Shown here piece after piece: positions 37,467 through 48,664 of a DNA stretch of 64,000 bases. The notes under the pieces are model-generated. The model saw only the letters and a program-made list of their open reading frames with translations. It did no database searches and was not told where the DNA came from. Origin of the DNA: Glebionis coronaria (lineage: Eukaryota; Streptophyta; Magnoliopsida; Asterales; Asteraceae). Every line of letters begins with the position of its first letter. Position 1 is the first letter of the stretch. The position numbers and the translations under genes were made by a program. The stretch is taken from NCBI GenBank assembly GCA_025667525.1, contig CM046876.1:571575469-571639468 (forward strand), in the 5' to 3' direction.

Positions 37467-37842
37467 AATCAACAAAGCCGGTGATCTTCGGAAGATTCAA
37501 TTCAACGAGCTTAATGAACTGAGGAATGAAGCTTACTAGAACTCATTGATCTACAAGGAGAAGACCAAGATCATCCATGATGCAAGAATTAAGAACCGAG
37601 AGTTCCACGTTGGTGATCAAGTCTTACTTTTTAACTCTCGGTTGACGATCTTCTCGGGCAAGTTGAAGAGCCGCTGGTCTGGTCCATTCACCGTCGCCAA
37701 AGTATTTCCATATGGCATCATTGAGCTTTCTCAGCCAAATGGGCCCAAATTTAAGGTGAATGGCCAGCGATTGAAGTTGTACTTTGGTGAGGACATCTCT
37801 CATGAGATGATTCCATCCCTTACCACGTTTCCTATGAACTAG
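37467..37842 (+). pseudogene. Element H integrase C-terminus (resumed)
   Basis: The frame picks up right after the M LTR with NKAGDLRKIQFNELNELRNE. An in-frame TAG at 37537 (from GAG) follows, then 'NREFHVGDQVLLFNSR', 'KLKSRWSGPFTVAKVFPYG' and an end at 'MIPSLTTFPMN'. It aligns with the M integrase tail at 33362-33740. It is the natural continuation of the H polyprotein. Confidence 0.9.
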
Positions 37843-39865
37843 TTTTGGGTCGAGTCAGGCTCGTGACTCAGTTATCAAAAAACAAGCGCTTCTCGGGAGG
37901 CAACCTGTGATCTATCCTTTACTGCTTTCATAATAAGTGTAGAGGGCCCGTATGTGTTGTTGTCTTGTTTCTTATTCTCTGCAGGAATTCAAGCATTCAA
38001 AGAGCACCTCGATGACTTTTGACGAACCGTGATCCCGTGTACCCGTCTTCCTGGTTCTATCCTAAACTGTCGTGATTCAATTTTTCATATTCTATATGTT
38101 CACATTGAAATCACTATAGTTGTCCTTACCTTAGCAAGATTTAAACAAAGTGCACAATGTCATAAGTGTAGGGGAGTTTACTCCCACATGCTTAAACATT
38201 GAGGACAATGTTTATATCAAGTGTAGGGGGACTTCTATCGAAGTAAGTGGTTTTTTCCATGAATTTGCCCTCATTTTAACCGGAAAATTTGATTTTTCGA
38301 CATATTTCAAAAATTTTAATCTATTTTGGCCTTGTAGTATTCCTTTGTTATCGTTATTTACTTTCTTTGCTAGAATAAATTTGCAATAAAGTGGTTTTAA
38401 ATTTTTCAAAGTCATGAATATTTTGACTCAACCCGAGTTTACTTATCTAAGTTTACTCTAGCTAGTATCCTTAACGTGTTTAAGTAAAGTTTTGCTAGGC
38501 TTTTATATAGGGAGCTTTAAAACGCGAAAGTCTTAACTCTCACGGGTTAAGAACAAGAACTTTTCGCAAGTTCCTATAATTGATCCTAGAGAGTCGTTTA
38601 TCAAGGGAACTTTAAAATGCGATTTCTAAACTTGAAAAAGTCTAAGAGTTTGCATGATCCTATAGATGACTCGAAAACCCAAAACTTTGATTTAATAGGC
38701 TAAGCATCCACGAGTCTCATTCCTTGAGATTTTAAACTGTGGAGGACGAGAGATGATAGAGTCAATTATAAGTTTGGTATACTTTAGTGAATTTATGTGA
38801 GTTAATTATGAGCCTATTCTCCCATCGCTTGTTAATAAATTTATCTGCAATAAATAAGGTTGTACGATTTGAAAAGTTACTTAGCTTCTAGCCCAAGATC
38901 GTTTAAAAGTTGCTCGGTATTAATTAGAGTTCATAGCCAAGGCATAACTTATTGAAGCGGGATGCGAAGATTGGCGAGTCCGAAAAGGCCCTAACAAGGC
39001 ATGAGGGCTACAATTTGTTGATAAAGATCCAAAAGTGATGTGAAGAATCATCTATCGAAAATCAATATGAAGGATCGAGACACACGACGAAAAGCAAAAA
39101 CTCCCCAAAAGATTATGGAGAAGTCTATCCAAAAAGGCCCTAACAAGGTATGAGGATAAATAGATCCAAGTCCTAAAAGGAGGCGGATCGTTGTATATCA
39201 AAGTCCGAAATAAAGATTGGAGAAAAATAAAGAAGTCGTGGTCCAAAGATGAAGAATCTATCAAAACTTCAAGTGAAGAAATTCCTATTATGAAGAGAAG
39301 ACCATAATTTCAAGAACGTCTCTCAAAGATTCGAAGTATGAAGCCGCTGCCAAATATCGGTCCGAGAAAGGTCTCAAATCGTGAAGCGAGTCATGCCAAG
39401 ATATGAACTTTATGAGGTCCCGAGAAGCAGTTTTAAAAGGTTTTGTCCTTTAGCTAACTATAGATTAAATCGTCCCACTTTATTTTCAGCCTAAATAACT
39501 ATCGAAATAAGTCAAACAATGAATCCTCGTGATCATTCAAGACAAAAATAAAATATAAGAGATACACGTAGGAACAAGGGAGTCTAAGTGAATAATTGGC
39601 CCACATGAATTCGTGTTAGTTTGCTAACTTATAATAACAATGATCTCGTTTTTAAGCTTGGTATGGGGAAAGTGAAACTTGAGGATGATAAACATTCATG
39701 GCAGCCTAAAACCAATGTAAGTGTTTGATTTCTTTACTTGTTTTCCATCTTCTTATTTTCCTTAAATGTTTAGTATTTAATAAAGGCCAAGGTGGGTTAT
39801 TTATAATGAAAAGTGTAAACCGTGCTTTAAAATTAATGCATTGCATGAGGGCATTGCAATGGTCA
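37843..39865 (+). other. Element H long 3' non-coding region with PPT-like modules
   Basis: About 2 kb lies between pol and the 3' LTR. No env-like frame is visible. PPT-like modules lie at 38163-38176 (AAGTGTAGGGGAGT) and 38219-38233 (AAGTGTAGGGGGACT), the latter preceded by TTGAGGACAATG. An inverted, diverged counterpart lies in M at 31415-33361. Confidence 0.75.
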
Positions 39866-39878
39866 AGTGTAGGGGATT
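39866..39878 (+). other. Polypurine tract of element H
   Basis: AGTGTAGGGGATT lies immediately before the 3' LTR terminus TAATAAG. Confidence 0.85.
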
Positions 39879-41548
39879 TAATAAGTGTGAAAACACTTAT
39901 CCTTTTACCGCTTATTTCCAATAATAATAAGACCAAAACGTATAATTTATGTCGTAAAAGTCGAAATTATGCGTGGTTTGTGTTTTTATTGTGTTTTAGG
40001 ACCAAAAGATGAAAAAGGAAGAAAACACGGGCTTTCACGGGCTTTTATCGAAGAAAACGAGAAAAGACGAAGTCAAGAGATCAAGAGTTCTTAATGAACA
40101 GATGTCCAAGACCTATTCTAAAGAATTATCGAAGAAAAAAGTCTAAAGACGGAAGTTCAATGAAGTCAAAGAACTCAAGTCTAAATTATAGAAGAAAATT
40201 ATTAAGACAAGTTCAAATCCCGAGACGACGTCGAGAAAAGACAAAGAATTAAATCGAGTCGAGAAGAAAAGAAAGAAGGAAGCACACCATACATGCACTT
40301 CCCACTTAGCCTATAAATACCCTTCTAATCACATTAGGAGGGTGGTTAGCTAGTTGCACTTTTAATTTTCCCTTTCTAGTTTTTAGAGAGAGAAAGTTCC
40401 AAACTTTCTCTCACTAAGTTTTTCATCTTTTCTTTCCTTTAATCTTTCAAGTTTAAGCTTTGTGTATTTGGATTTCATGAATCAAGTTCAAGTTAAGTTT
40501 TAAGTTCTTTAATCTCCTTCTACATTTCTTAGTTTACCTTAATCTTTGATCTGATTATTTTGTTTCATACGGTTTGAGTGATTTGATGAGTTCGTGATTA
40601 AAGGTTAATCTTTCTTGTTCCTGCATAAGCTCATACACGTATAAGCTATAAGCCCTTGATGCTTATTGGCTTATTTGATTGTTTTGGGTTATTTACTTTT
40701 AAGTTTTCCTAAACGATTTATCGTTTTATATTCAGTTTATGAAGGTTACGTGTTTGGATTCCTAAAAGTTTCAAATTTGTGCTTATTTATCTTTGTCTGA
40801 AAGTTTGAAAGTGCTTATTGTGTTTACTGCTTATTCGTTAAGCTTGGTTACTCTTGGGATTTCATTACGATCTTAGGAGGGTTTTGCTGTTACGATCATC
40901 TGGCTTCGATCGCATTGACTGCGATCTGCACATTTTTCCCTGGTACGATCCACACCCACGATCACTCATTGCGATCTGTGGGTGCGATCTAGTCACTCTT
41001 CTTTTTCGATCGAATTCATTGCGATTTGTTGTGTTGCGATAGGGCCACGATCAGGACCACGATCACTCATTGCGATCGTGGTTACGATCTGGGAGTTCGA
41101 TCAAGCTGTCCACCCCTACCCATCGTACTGAGGAGTACGATCTAATCTCTTTTGTGGTGATCGCATTGAGTGCGATTGGTGGGCACGATAACCCTTATTG
41201 TTTGGGTACGATTGCGTTGCGATCTGCTTTGTTTTATTTTCCTTAGACTTTCAAATTTACTCTTTCCCGCCTTTTGTCTTAGTTTATTTTTAAACAAGTT
41301 TCTAAGTTTTTGATTATTTAAGTTTTAATTTCCAAAGATTGCACGCTTTTATTTTTAGTTTAAATTCTTAAATCTTTCACTTTACTCAAACGACAACTTA
41401 ATTACTTGCATTTAGTTTAAAAATAGATAACCAATCCAAACACATCCTCTTGTTTTCCAAAAGACAATTGAGTCACACTCTTAGCCGGTAATCAATTCGA
41501 AGAGATCGGACGATAAATATTTTATACTTAGCCAAAAGCTTTGTATTA
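39879..41548 (+). repeat. Element H 3' LTR
   Basis: It spans TAATAAGTGTG to TTTGTATTA and is followed by the GACAT duplication. It carries the same TATA box (about 40312), stem-loops and GATC field (40865-41225) as the 5' LTR, with few differences by eye. Confidence 0.93.
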
Positions 41549-42430
41549 GACATCAACCTCTTGGTGCGAGTATAGAGCCTTTTGGGGTGTTTAGGAATAA
41601 GGATTGTTGGAGATTGGATTGTTTATGATGTGTGGCTTTCATCTCTACTTCTTCCGTGTATTATAACATGAACATGGTAACCAATTTCACCCCTCACCAC
41701 AAGGGTGAGGGGTGATATCAAAATCACAGAAATATGATGGAGTAGAAGATGATTCAAGGGATGAAGATTGATTGGTTGGTATTGAGTATAAACACTACCC
41801 CATGGGTTTTATTTATACTTGAATTTTGCTTGGCCACCAAGTAGTTTTCTTGGAGCCAAAGGTGAGTAATTGTTCCAGGGAATGAAATAATAAAGAGAAG
41901 ATGATAGGTACTTGGATGTTATGGAGTGATTAAGTTTGCTTGGAGAAGTGGAAGATATGTTTAATGTGACTTTTGCTAGACTTGACTAACAACATGCTGG
42001 TGGCAACTGATGGTGGATTTGATGAAGGCAAGGACTTGCTTGCTAGTGGCAACTGAATGCTACTTTGATGTTGGTGGCAAATGAAGGTTGATTTGATTGA
42101 GGCAAGCTAATTGTTGTTGGTGGCAACTTAGCCAACTTTCCCACTTTTCCCTTTTAGTCATTCTTCTTTGTTTCTTCCACCTTTCTTTCTTCCAAACTTT
42201 CCAATTCTCTTCATCTTTGTATTATATATCATACGAGGGCTACACTTTCATGTCTCGTTCATTTTCACCTCCAATTCACGTCGTTTCTTCATTTATCGTG
42301 ATGTAACCATTGATGAACCTACAATAGCAAATAAGCTTCATTAAGTATATATGTTCATAATAATCACATAAATATATGCATAAACACCACGAATACGCTC
42401 ATATAAATATGTTAGATTTGAGCGTTATCA
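41549..42430 (-). repeat. Element L 5' LTR, second part
   Basis: It resumes with GACATCAACCTCTTGG, matching 8646 onward, and ends GAGCGTTATCA followed by the GTGGT duplication. Together with 21508-22528 it gives a full 1.9-kb LTR. Confidence 0.92.
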
Positions 42431-43085
42431 GTGGTATTCCCGGTAGTTCTTCTAGAAAAACGTCTGGGAACTTTGACACGGTCGGCTGATTCTGGATAGA
42501 TGGAGATTCAACCTCCAAATCATGAACAGTAGCAAGATAGCCCTCACAAACATGTGACAGTAGTGCACGTGCTTGTAAGGTCGAAATTATTTGTACCGAC
42601 CTTCCGGGTACGAAACCGTTGTGAATGTACTTTGGTGCATTTACATCCCTGAAGATGACTCGATATGAATGGCAGTCAATGGTGGCGTGATGTTTGGATA
42701 GCCATTCCGTGCCCAATATCATGTCAAAATCGCAGATATCCAATGGAAGTGCGTCAACAGGACGAATCTTGTCGTCAAATTCTAGGGGAAGGCTCTTGTA
42801 CCCATGGGTTATGCGTACAGAGTCTCTTAAAGGCGTGGAAATGTTTAATACATTCTCTAAAGGCATAGGGGATATCCTAACATTCTTGGCATAAGCAGTA
42901 GAAATGACCGAGTGAGTAGCACCCTTGTCAAATAAAACACATGCAACCTGACCATACATATACAAGATTCCATTGATGGTACATGTAGACTTGTTGGCCT
43001 GATCGCGAGAAGTCGTGTACACCCGTCCACTAGTAGGAGGTGGCTTGGAATCGGCATGTCCAGATGTACCCTCCATCTCGCCCTT
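42431..43085 (-). pseudogene. Element T protease and linker to RT
   Basis: This is the retroviral-type aspartic protease of T pol. After the zinc knuckles the frame has 'CTINGILYMYGQVACVLFDKGATHSVIS', abbreviated here to its key residues: the active-site triad position reads D-K-G instead of D-T/S-G. 'DFDMILGTEWLSKHHATIDC' is the second conserved protease segment. 'FPDVFLEELPGIP' follows, the usual linker into RT. At 42431 the coding frame meets the GTGGT duplication and continues at 7623 in the same phase. The Thr-to-Lys change should inactivate the enzyme. Confidence 0.88.
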
Positions 43086-43231
43086 GCGGCAGTCCTTCAT
43101 GCGATGACCAGTAAGGCCACACTTGAAGCAAGCATCATTGTCGCGGCGACATGGCCCTGGGTGCCTACGATTGCAGGTAGTGCAGAGAGGGTGAGTATAC
43201 CCTCCAACAGGTGCCCTTGCTGGCTGTGATC
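43086..43231 (-). pseudogene. Element T gag zinc-knuckle exon
   Basis: On the minus strand, after the proposed third intron, the frame reads SQPARAPVGGYTHPLC, then a CTTCNRRHPGPC cluster and a classical CCHC knuckle CFKCGLTGHRMKDC. These bind element RNA during packaging. The frame runs on into the protease. Confidence 0.85.
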
Positions 43232-43307
43232 CTGTTTAGAAAAGTACACATGAGACAGGGTGTATAGGTACAAAAGGACAATGCAGAAAAATTGTAAGAC
43301 GTAATAC
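43232..43307 (-). other. Putative intron 3 in T gag
   Basis: The 76-base segment starts GTATTACGTC and ends TTTTCTAAACAG on the minus strand. It is T-rich and contains stops. Removing it joins NRTTIT to GSQPARAP in phase. Confidence 0.7.
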
Positions 43308-43371
43308 CAGTGATAGTTGTACGATTAGGTTGTGAACCTCTGCGGTCCTGCTCCTCCCGTTGCCATGATTC

Positions 43372-43446
43372 CTGGTAGAAGATGCTAAAGTGTCAGAATT
43401 TGAATCATAAACATGTAACATAAGGAAAATGAGTAAGTTTAGGGAC
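43372..43446 (-). other. Putative intron 2 in T gag
   Basis: The 75-base segment starts GTCCCTAAAC and ends CATCTTCTACCAG on the minus strand. It is T-rich. Its removal joins a CAG-rich Gln run to GAATCATGG (QQQ|ESWQREEQDRR). A one-base frame change just upstream in exon 2 must be assumed. Confidence 0.62.
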
Positions 43447-43596
43447 CTGCTGCTGTTGGAGTTGCCGACGTTGTTACGGTAATTATCATTACCGCCACGC
43501 CTATCCGTAGCAAAACGGTCTTGAGTATGGCCGTTACCCTTGGGCTGAGTAGGCTGTTGCTGAGTAGCCGGTTGAGACCGGTCCCCAGTCTTCTGC

Positions 43597-43683
43597 CTGA
43601 AAGATGCAGTTTAAAGAGAAAGATAATTATTGGATTGTACTGAATGAATTTGAAATGGTCACCCCTGAGTGACGAACAAATAC
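43597..43683 (-). other. Putative intron 1 in T gag
   Basis: The 87-base segment starts GTATTTGTTC and ends CTGCATCTTTCAG on the minus strand. Its removal joins EVERPEK to RQKTGDRSQPATQQQ in phase, matching the continuous gag of related elements. Confidence 0.7.
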
Positions 43684-44408
43684 CTCTTCTCGGGTCTCTC
43701 TACTTCACCGAATTCCTCTCTCTCCTACAGCATATCCAGTTTACGTGTTGCATCGGCTACTTGTGCCACCGTGTTGAAGGTAGCACACACCAAGTTATTG
43801 GCGACCGATGTACGAAGAGCCCAACGAAAGTGGTATGCTTGCTCTTCGGCAGTACCTGCTGCTGCGCCAAGAAAACCATCCAAACGAAGAAAGTGTTGCA
43901 TGAACTCGTTGCTGTTCTCCCCAGCTCTCTGCCTGATCCCGTGGTACTCCCTCTTCAGCTTGTCTTGCTCAGCCTTGGGGAAGAACTGTCCCATCACTAA
44001 CTCCCTAAACTGAGCCCAAGTCAAGCCAGCCACCCAATTATCACCTCCCTCAGACTTCTTCACTGCCTTCCACCATCCTAGTACGTCGCCTTCGAACTTG
44101 TAACAGGCCAACCTCTACTTGAAGACGGGGTCGCAGCCCATTGCATCAAATATCTTCTCGATATGAGCTAACCAACTTTCAGCCTCACTAGGGCTGTCAG
44201 TTCTCTCGAAGGATCGAGGACGTTGTTTGTTGAATCTCTCCAGCCATGTAACCAGTGTTGCTGGAGGAGGATTAGGATGCTGGTGCTGGTGCTGATTGTT
44301 GGCAGCTTGTACCTCGGCCCTGATATCATTCCTCAGATGAGGAAGCAGAGCCTGCATCGCAGCTTGGACTACTGCATTGAGTTGTTCCTGCTCGCGTGTG
44401 AGAACCAT
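43684..44408 (-). pseudogene. Element T gag, capsid part
   Basis: It starts at the ATG at 44408 (MVLTREQEQLNAVVQ). Visible segments are WLERFNKQRPRSFERTDSPS, AESWLAHIEKIFDAMGCD, 'CYKFEGDVLGWWKAVKKSEG', QFFPKAEQDKLKREYHGIRQ and 'FMQHFLRLDGFLGAAAGTAE'. This is the gag type of Tekay/Del elements in Asteraceae. In-frame TAGs at 44115 and at about 43725 interrupt it without a phase change. The exon continues to 43684 (EEFGEVERPEKR), where a probable splice donor follows. A T-rich CAG directly precedes the ATG. Confidence 0.88.
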
Positions 44409-44860
44409 CTGAAAATATAATATAATGCATGATTAAACTGATTAAAACATAACATATATACATAAAAAAATTCTGCCAATAAATCATGAGAAAATTTTTA
44501 TGCATGAAGACAGTGAATGAATGCATGATGCAGTTTATGAAAACTTTTATATGCGCGAGGGTAAACGCCTATGGTCAGTTCACCCAAAACAAAAGACATG
44601 GCGAGGGGACGCCTATGGGTCGGTCCCAAAGTTAAAAGTTTCAATAAAAGCACATGCGACTAAATAGGGCCAGCCTTGTACCAACCATTACTTAGTCATA
44701 AACCTGCAACAATGACATAAGACATAAATGCATGAAAACAATGAATGCATGAAAACCGACTGTCAGTTCTAGGAAGACCATAGTGACTACCCACTAATCA
44801 CAGGTCATGTTTTAAGAGCCTATAGGTCGAAGCCTTGGATCTCATACCATAATTGTAAGT
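44409..44860 (-). other. Element T leader with primer binding site
   Basis: This is the untranslated leader between 5' LTR and gag. The minus strand reads TGGTATGAGATCCAAGGC at 44849-44832, eleven bases inside the LTR: a diverged tRNA-Met-type PBS (compare TGGTATCAGAGCC in the other elements). The sequence just before the gag ATG (TTATATTATATTTTCAG) looks like a splice acceptor. Confidence 0.7.
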
Positions 44861-47800
44861 TGTAACACCCCATTTTGGTAAATAGAATGTCACGCGTGAT
44901 TATGGCGTGTCATCAAAGCATACAAGGTAAATGTCTTAAAAACATTAAATGACCATGAAAGGAAATACCAAAAACAAACATCGGTACCCCAAGTATAAGC
45001 TCATCACACACAAACATAAGTACTATAAAGGAAAAGGACTAAACAATGTCCAAAGAAACAAGTAGCAAAATGTATGATGAAATGCATAAAGTAGAGAAGG
45101 CTAGATAGCTTCCAATCCATATGCACGTACGCTTAAAGTCTACGAGCGCCCTTGAGTACCTGCCGTTTGGGAACATGAAAGGAAAACGGCTGAGCATAAC
45201 GCTTAGTGCACGGATATACAACTATAGCATGGAATAACGTAAGCATAAAGACTAACAGCAGCGGAATAGTATACGTTTTAAGTAATCTGGAATCATGTTC
45301 ATAAAACTGGTTTTAGTTTGAAAAGACTTATGTTTCTATGAAAATTTGTATTAATTAGCCAAATATCCCATATAGGTCATGAGATTCTACCGTGCATGAA
45401 TTCTTAGAGGGGAGATATCGTCATGCAATTAGAAGGGTTGCCTCTAATTAAATAGTCTGGGTAGGGGGGATCAACTCCTAGTGAAGGATGCAAGGCACAC
45501 ATCACATTCACTCTGATAATACTGGTAAACATGTAACTAGGATGCACCCATATGCCCCACATGATAATATAATATAATGACCAAAACTGAAAAGGGACGC
45601 CACAAGCAATCACTTCATCGTGGGGAAGTCATAACACTGGTGCCTCCAGTGTTATGGTTATGGTACCTCCATAACTAGGTGACACTGGTCATGCATGTAT
45701 ATGGCTTAGGCTCTTAAACTAACATAAGTATCAAACATATAAAACAATACTGGGAAAACAGTTGGCTGCAAACGGGGAATCCTAATAAGGAAAGAATGTC
45801 CATACTGAAAGGACAGGAAATCCATACCTTATGTCGAGTGAACGAAGAAAATGAAAGAATGAAAGTCCTACTTCGATCTCACTAATGCTACATAAATAGG
45901 ATACATGTATAAGTATTCTGTTTACTGATTACGTAACTAAGTGTATCATGTCTTAGATGGTTTATATGTTCTTGTCTTGTTTTACTGATTTTAAGGTTAT
46001 GTTATGTTTATCATGTATTCTGTGTATTCTGATTAAGTATTACTTGTATTTCTTGTATTATTATACTTGTTGTGTAATAATAAGTAACTTTCTAAAAATA
46101 GCAGGTTTCCTAAAATAGAAAGTTTCTAAAAATAGAAAGTTTCCAACATTAGATTAACTTCTTAAAATAGATCAGTTTCTAAAAATAGAAAGTTTCTAAA
46201 AATAGAAAGTTTCTAAAAATAGTAAGTTTCCTGAATTAGAATGTTTTCATATTTAGAAATAAGCTAGATTAATAAGCTAAAAATATAAGCTTAAGTTTAC
46301 TGGTTAAATATCATAGGTCACGTGATTATAGTATAGTTTATTAATAATATCATGTTAATTAAATAAACTATAGGTTATATGATTTAATTAAATATAAGCA
46401 TGATTTAATTAATTTAAGGTATATAAAATACTTAGGTTAAAACATGTATTAATATTATATTAATTATAACCTAAATCATGTTTATTAATTAATTATATTC
46501 CATGTCTTAATAATTAATTAATACTATAGTCTAAATTAAATAAATAAATACTTAGGTTAAAACATGTATTATTTAATAAATAATAATTAACCTAAGTCCA
46601 TGATTAATTAAATTAATTATAAGTCATGTTATTAATTAATTTAATATCTTGTTAAATAATATAACTTGTAAAAATAAAATACTTGTACAATTTTAGTCAT
46701 TAACCGGACCCGTGACTTTAATTTAGACATGTCGTGAACCGGACCGGAAACCCCCCGAACCGGACCAACCAAACACACCCTTAACAGTGGCAAACCGGCT
46801 CGTCCGGTTGCCACTGCCTATGTAACCTTGCCACCGGCTGCTGCCTTCCCTCTCTCGGCTAGCCGTTGACCACAGAAAGTTCCCACCGGTTGTGTGCCGG
46901 TGGTTCCCCCTGCTGCCTGCGGTTCCCCCTGCTTGACCCAAAATCGCCACCGGCTGTGTGCCGGTGGTGGTGGCTGCTTGCTGCCGAGACCCCCAATCAA
47001 CCACAAGGCCACCCCGACGCAAGTCGGGGTCCCTTGTTCCTGCTGCCGACCGAGACCAACCATACCGAGACACGAGGTCTCGGTTGGTGGTGCGAACCAA
47101 GACACGCCGAGAGCCTTGGGGCTCTCGGTTGGGTGTCAGCCGAGCAAACCAACCTGAAAACATCCCTTAATTTTCCCCATGATAAATCTAACATGTTTTA
47201 ATTACTTGTTTATTTAATCCCATGTTTACATGTTCATAATTAAATAAAAAGAATTAAAGAAAAGGGATAACGGATTACCGAATAAGTGTAACGAATAGAG
47301 GTTAATAACACGAACACGATGCTTGAATTAATCAACCAAAAATCAAATCAAACACCCTTGTGGTGTTTGTTGTTGCCGGCGGCCAAGGAGAAGAACAAGG
47401 AGGCTAGGGTTTTTGATTTTTGTTAATAACTCTGTTAAATGAAAAAGTGTTTCCCCTTTTTGTTATTTAGTAAAAAACAAAGTGGGCTTAGCCCTTGTCT
47501 TTTTGGTGCCGCGGCATATGAGGCCCACAAGGAAAAAACCCGAAGTTTTTCCCGTGTTATAATTTACGTGTTCGTATGTTCGTGTTTTTGTGTTATAATA
47601 TAATTAAATGTTCGTGTTAAATATAAATACTTGTACATAACGGTATTAATCGTATAATATTAATTAAGTACGTAATTACGTGTTCGTGATTTTTTTACGT
47701 TCATGATTTCATGTTCGTGATTATAATTATTATTGTTAATACTTATCGTGTATTATCACGTACTTAATACTTATCGTGTAATTATACGTATATAACTTTT

Positions 47801-47905
47801 GTAATTAATAATCGTGACACGTGTTCATGCTATAAAAGGAAAGTTTCTATATGTGTGTATCTTTACTAAGTGTACTGTTCATGGTAAAAGCATGCGGGTT
47901 TTACA
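44861..47905 (-). repeat. Element T 5' LTR
   Basis: It spans TGTAACACCCC to GGGTTTTACA and is followed by ATAAT. It matches 1735-4729 with numerous differences and indels. It carries the same tandem array and GC-rich island. Confidence 0.93.
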
Positions 47906-47910
47906 ATAAT
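47906..47910. repeat. Target-site duplication ATAAT, right copy (element T)
   Basis: It is identical to 1730-1734 and abuts the LTR terminus. Confidence 0.92.
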
Positions 47911-48223
47911 TGATCATGTACGTGTTTTATCTTCTAAGCTTACGACTTTGATAATTCGTAACTGGAAAAACATTTGGTGTGGCCTTAAGGCAGACTTTTG
48001 TTGTAGGCTTAAGGTTTCTTGCCCGCAACTTGTGTTCTTTGAGTATGTTGGTCGTAGATGTGAAATTATTCTTGAAGACGTCAGTTCCTTGAAGAAAGCT
48101 GTGATTCATCCTGAAGACTTGCTGCAGGAAAGAATATCACCTACATTGGGCAAAACTGTGTCCATGTTCCTAGATGGGCTTTCTCAAGTAAAATCTTTAT
48201 CGCTTAATCTTTATTGCATTCAG
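47911..48223 (+). pseudogene. F-box/LRR gene, 3' part of the split exon
   Basis: This is the continuation of the exon cut at 1734, in the same phase: VLSSKLTTLIIRNWKNIW, 'RLKVSCPQLVFFEYVGRRCE', 'DVSSLKKAVIH' and LDGLSQVKSLSLNLY. These LRR-like segments are usual for F-box/FBD/LRR proteins. The exon probably ends at 48223 (ATTCAG|GTACAT). A following exon with the FBD domain is not visible before the copia element, so the gene may be further truncated or displaced. Confidence 0.83.
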
Positions 48224-48664
48224 GTACATACGTATTCCACTTAAAGCACACTTCTTCATTGAACCGCATATAAATAATACCAATTACCAGCACATTTGGA
48301 ACCTGCGATGGGAAGGAGTCTCCCTCCCTCGACTTTGACTTTGCACATATAGATGAGCTGTTTATTCTTCCTTATTTGTCTGGCTGACCCTGCATAAGCT
48401 TGCATTTATGTAAGTAAATGCATAAATAGAAGACTGTTTAGACATATTATGTTAGAAGTTAGAACATTTGTCATAGGTTACAGTGTATTAAACCGATATC
48501 GTAGTAACTTGCTATTAATTTATGTCACTTTTATAATAGCATTTGTATTAATTTGAATTTTTCAACGGTTATGTTTTAATTTGAACTTTCCAACGGTTAT
48601 GTTTTCTCTATAAATACTAGTTTCACTTGTTTTTATTTTCTCATACAAAACTCTACTCTCAAAC
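48224..48664. other. Non-coding, presumed intron or 3' flank of the F-box gene
   Basis: No protein resemblance was found. Near 48555-48600 two copies of TTTGAA(T/C)TTTC(C)AACGGTTATG occur in tandem, followed by CTCTATAAATAC (48605-48616), a possible TATA box for the small ORF downstream. Confidence 0.45.

Larger units (their letters stand above)
22529..41548 (+). mobile_element. Element H: Athila Ty3-gypsy retrotransposon, nested and broken
   Basis: The plus-strand element runs 5' LTR 22529-24199, PBS 24202-24219, gag-pol 24411-29675, continuation 37467-37842, long 3' region, PPT 39866-39878 and 3' LTR 39879-41548. The gag type, DLGAS protease, FMDD reverse transcriptase, tRNA-Asp-type PBS and long non-coding 3' region define Athila. 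One gag-pol frame carries single-base stops at 25446, 26307, 28296, 29610 and 37537. The LTR ends are TAATA...TATTA rather than TG...CA. Element M and rearranged pol DNA interrupt it at 29676-37466. Confidence 0.93.

Noticed and set aside
37843..39865. Athila env-like gene
   Set aside because: No long frame, signal peptide or membrane segment is visible in this region or in the M counterpart.
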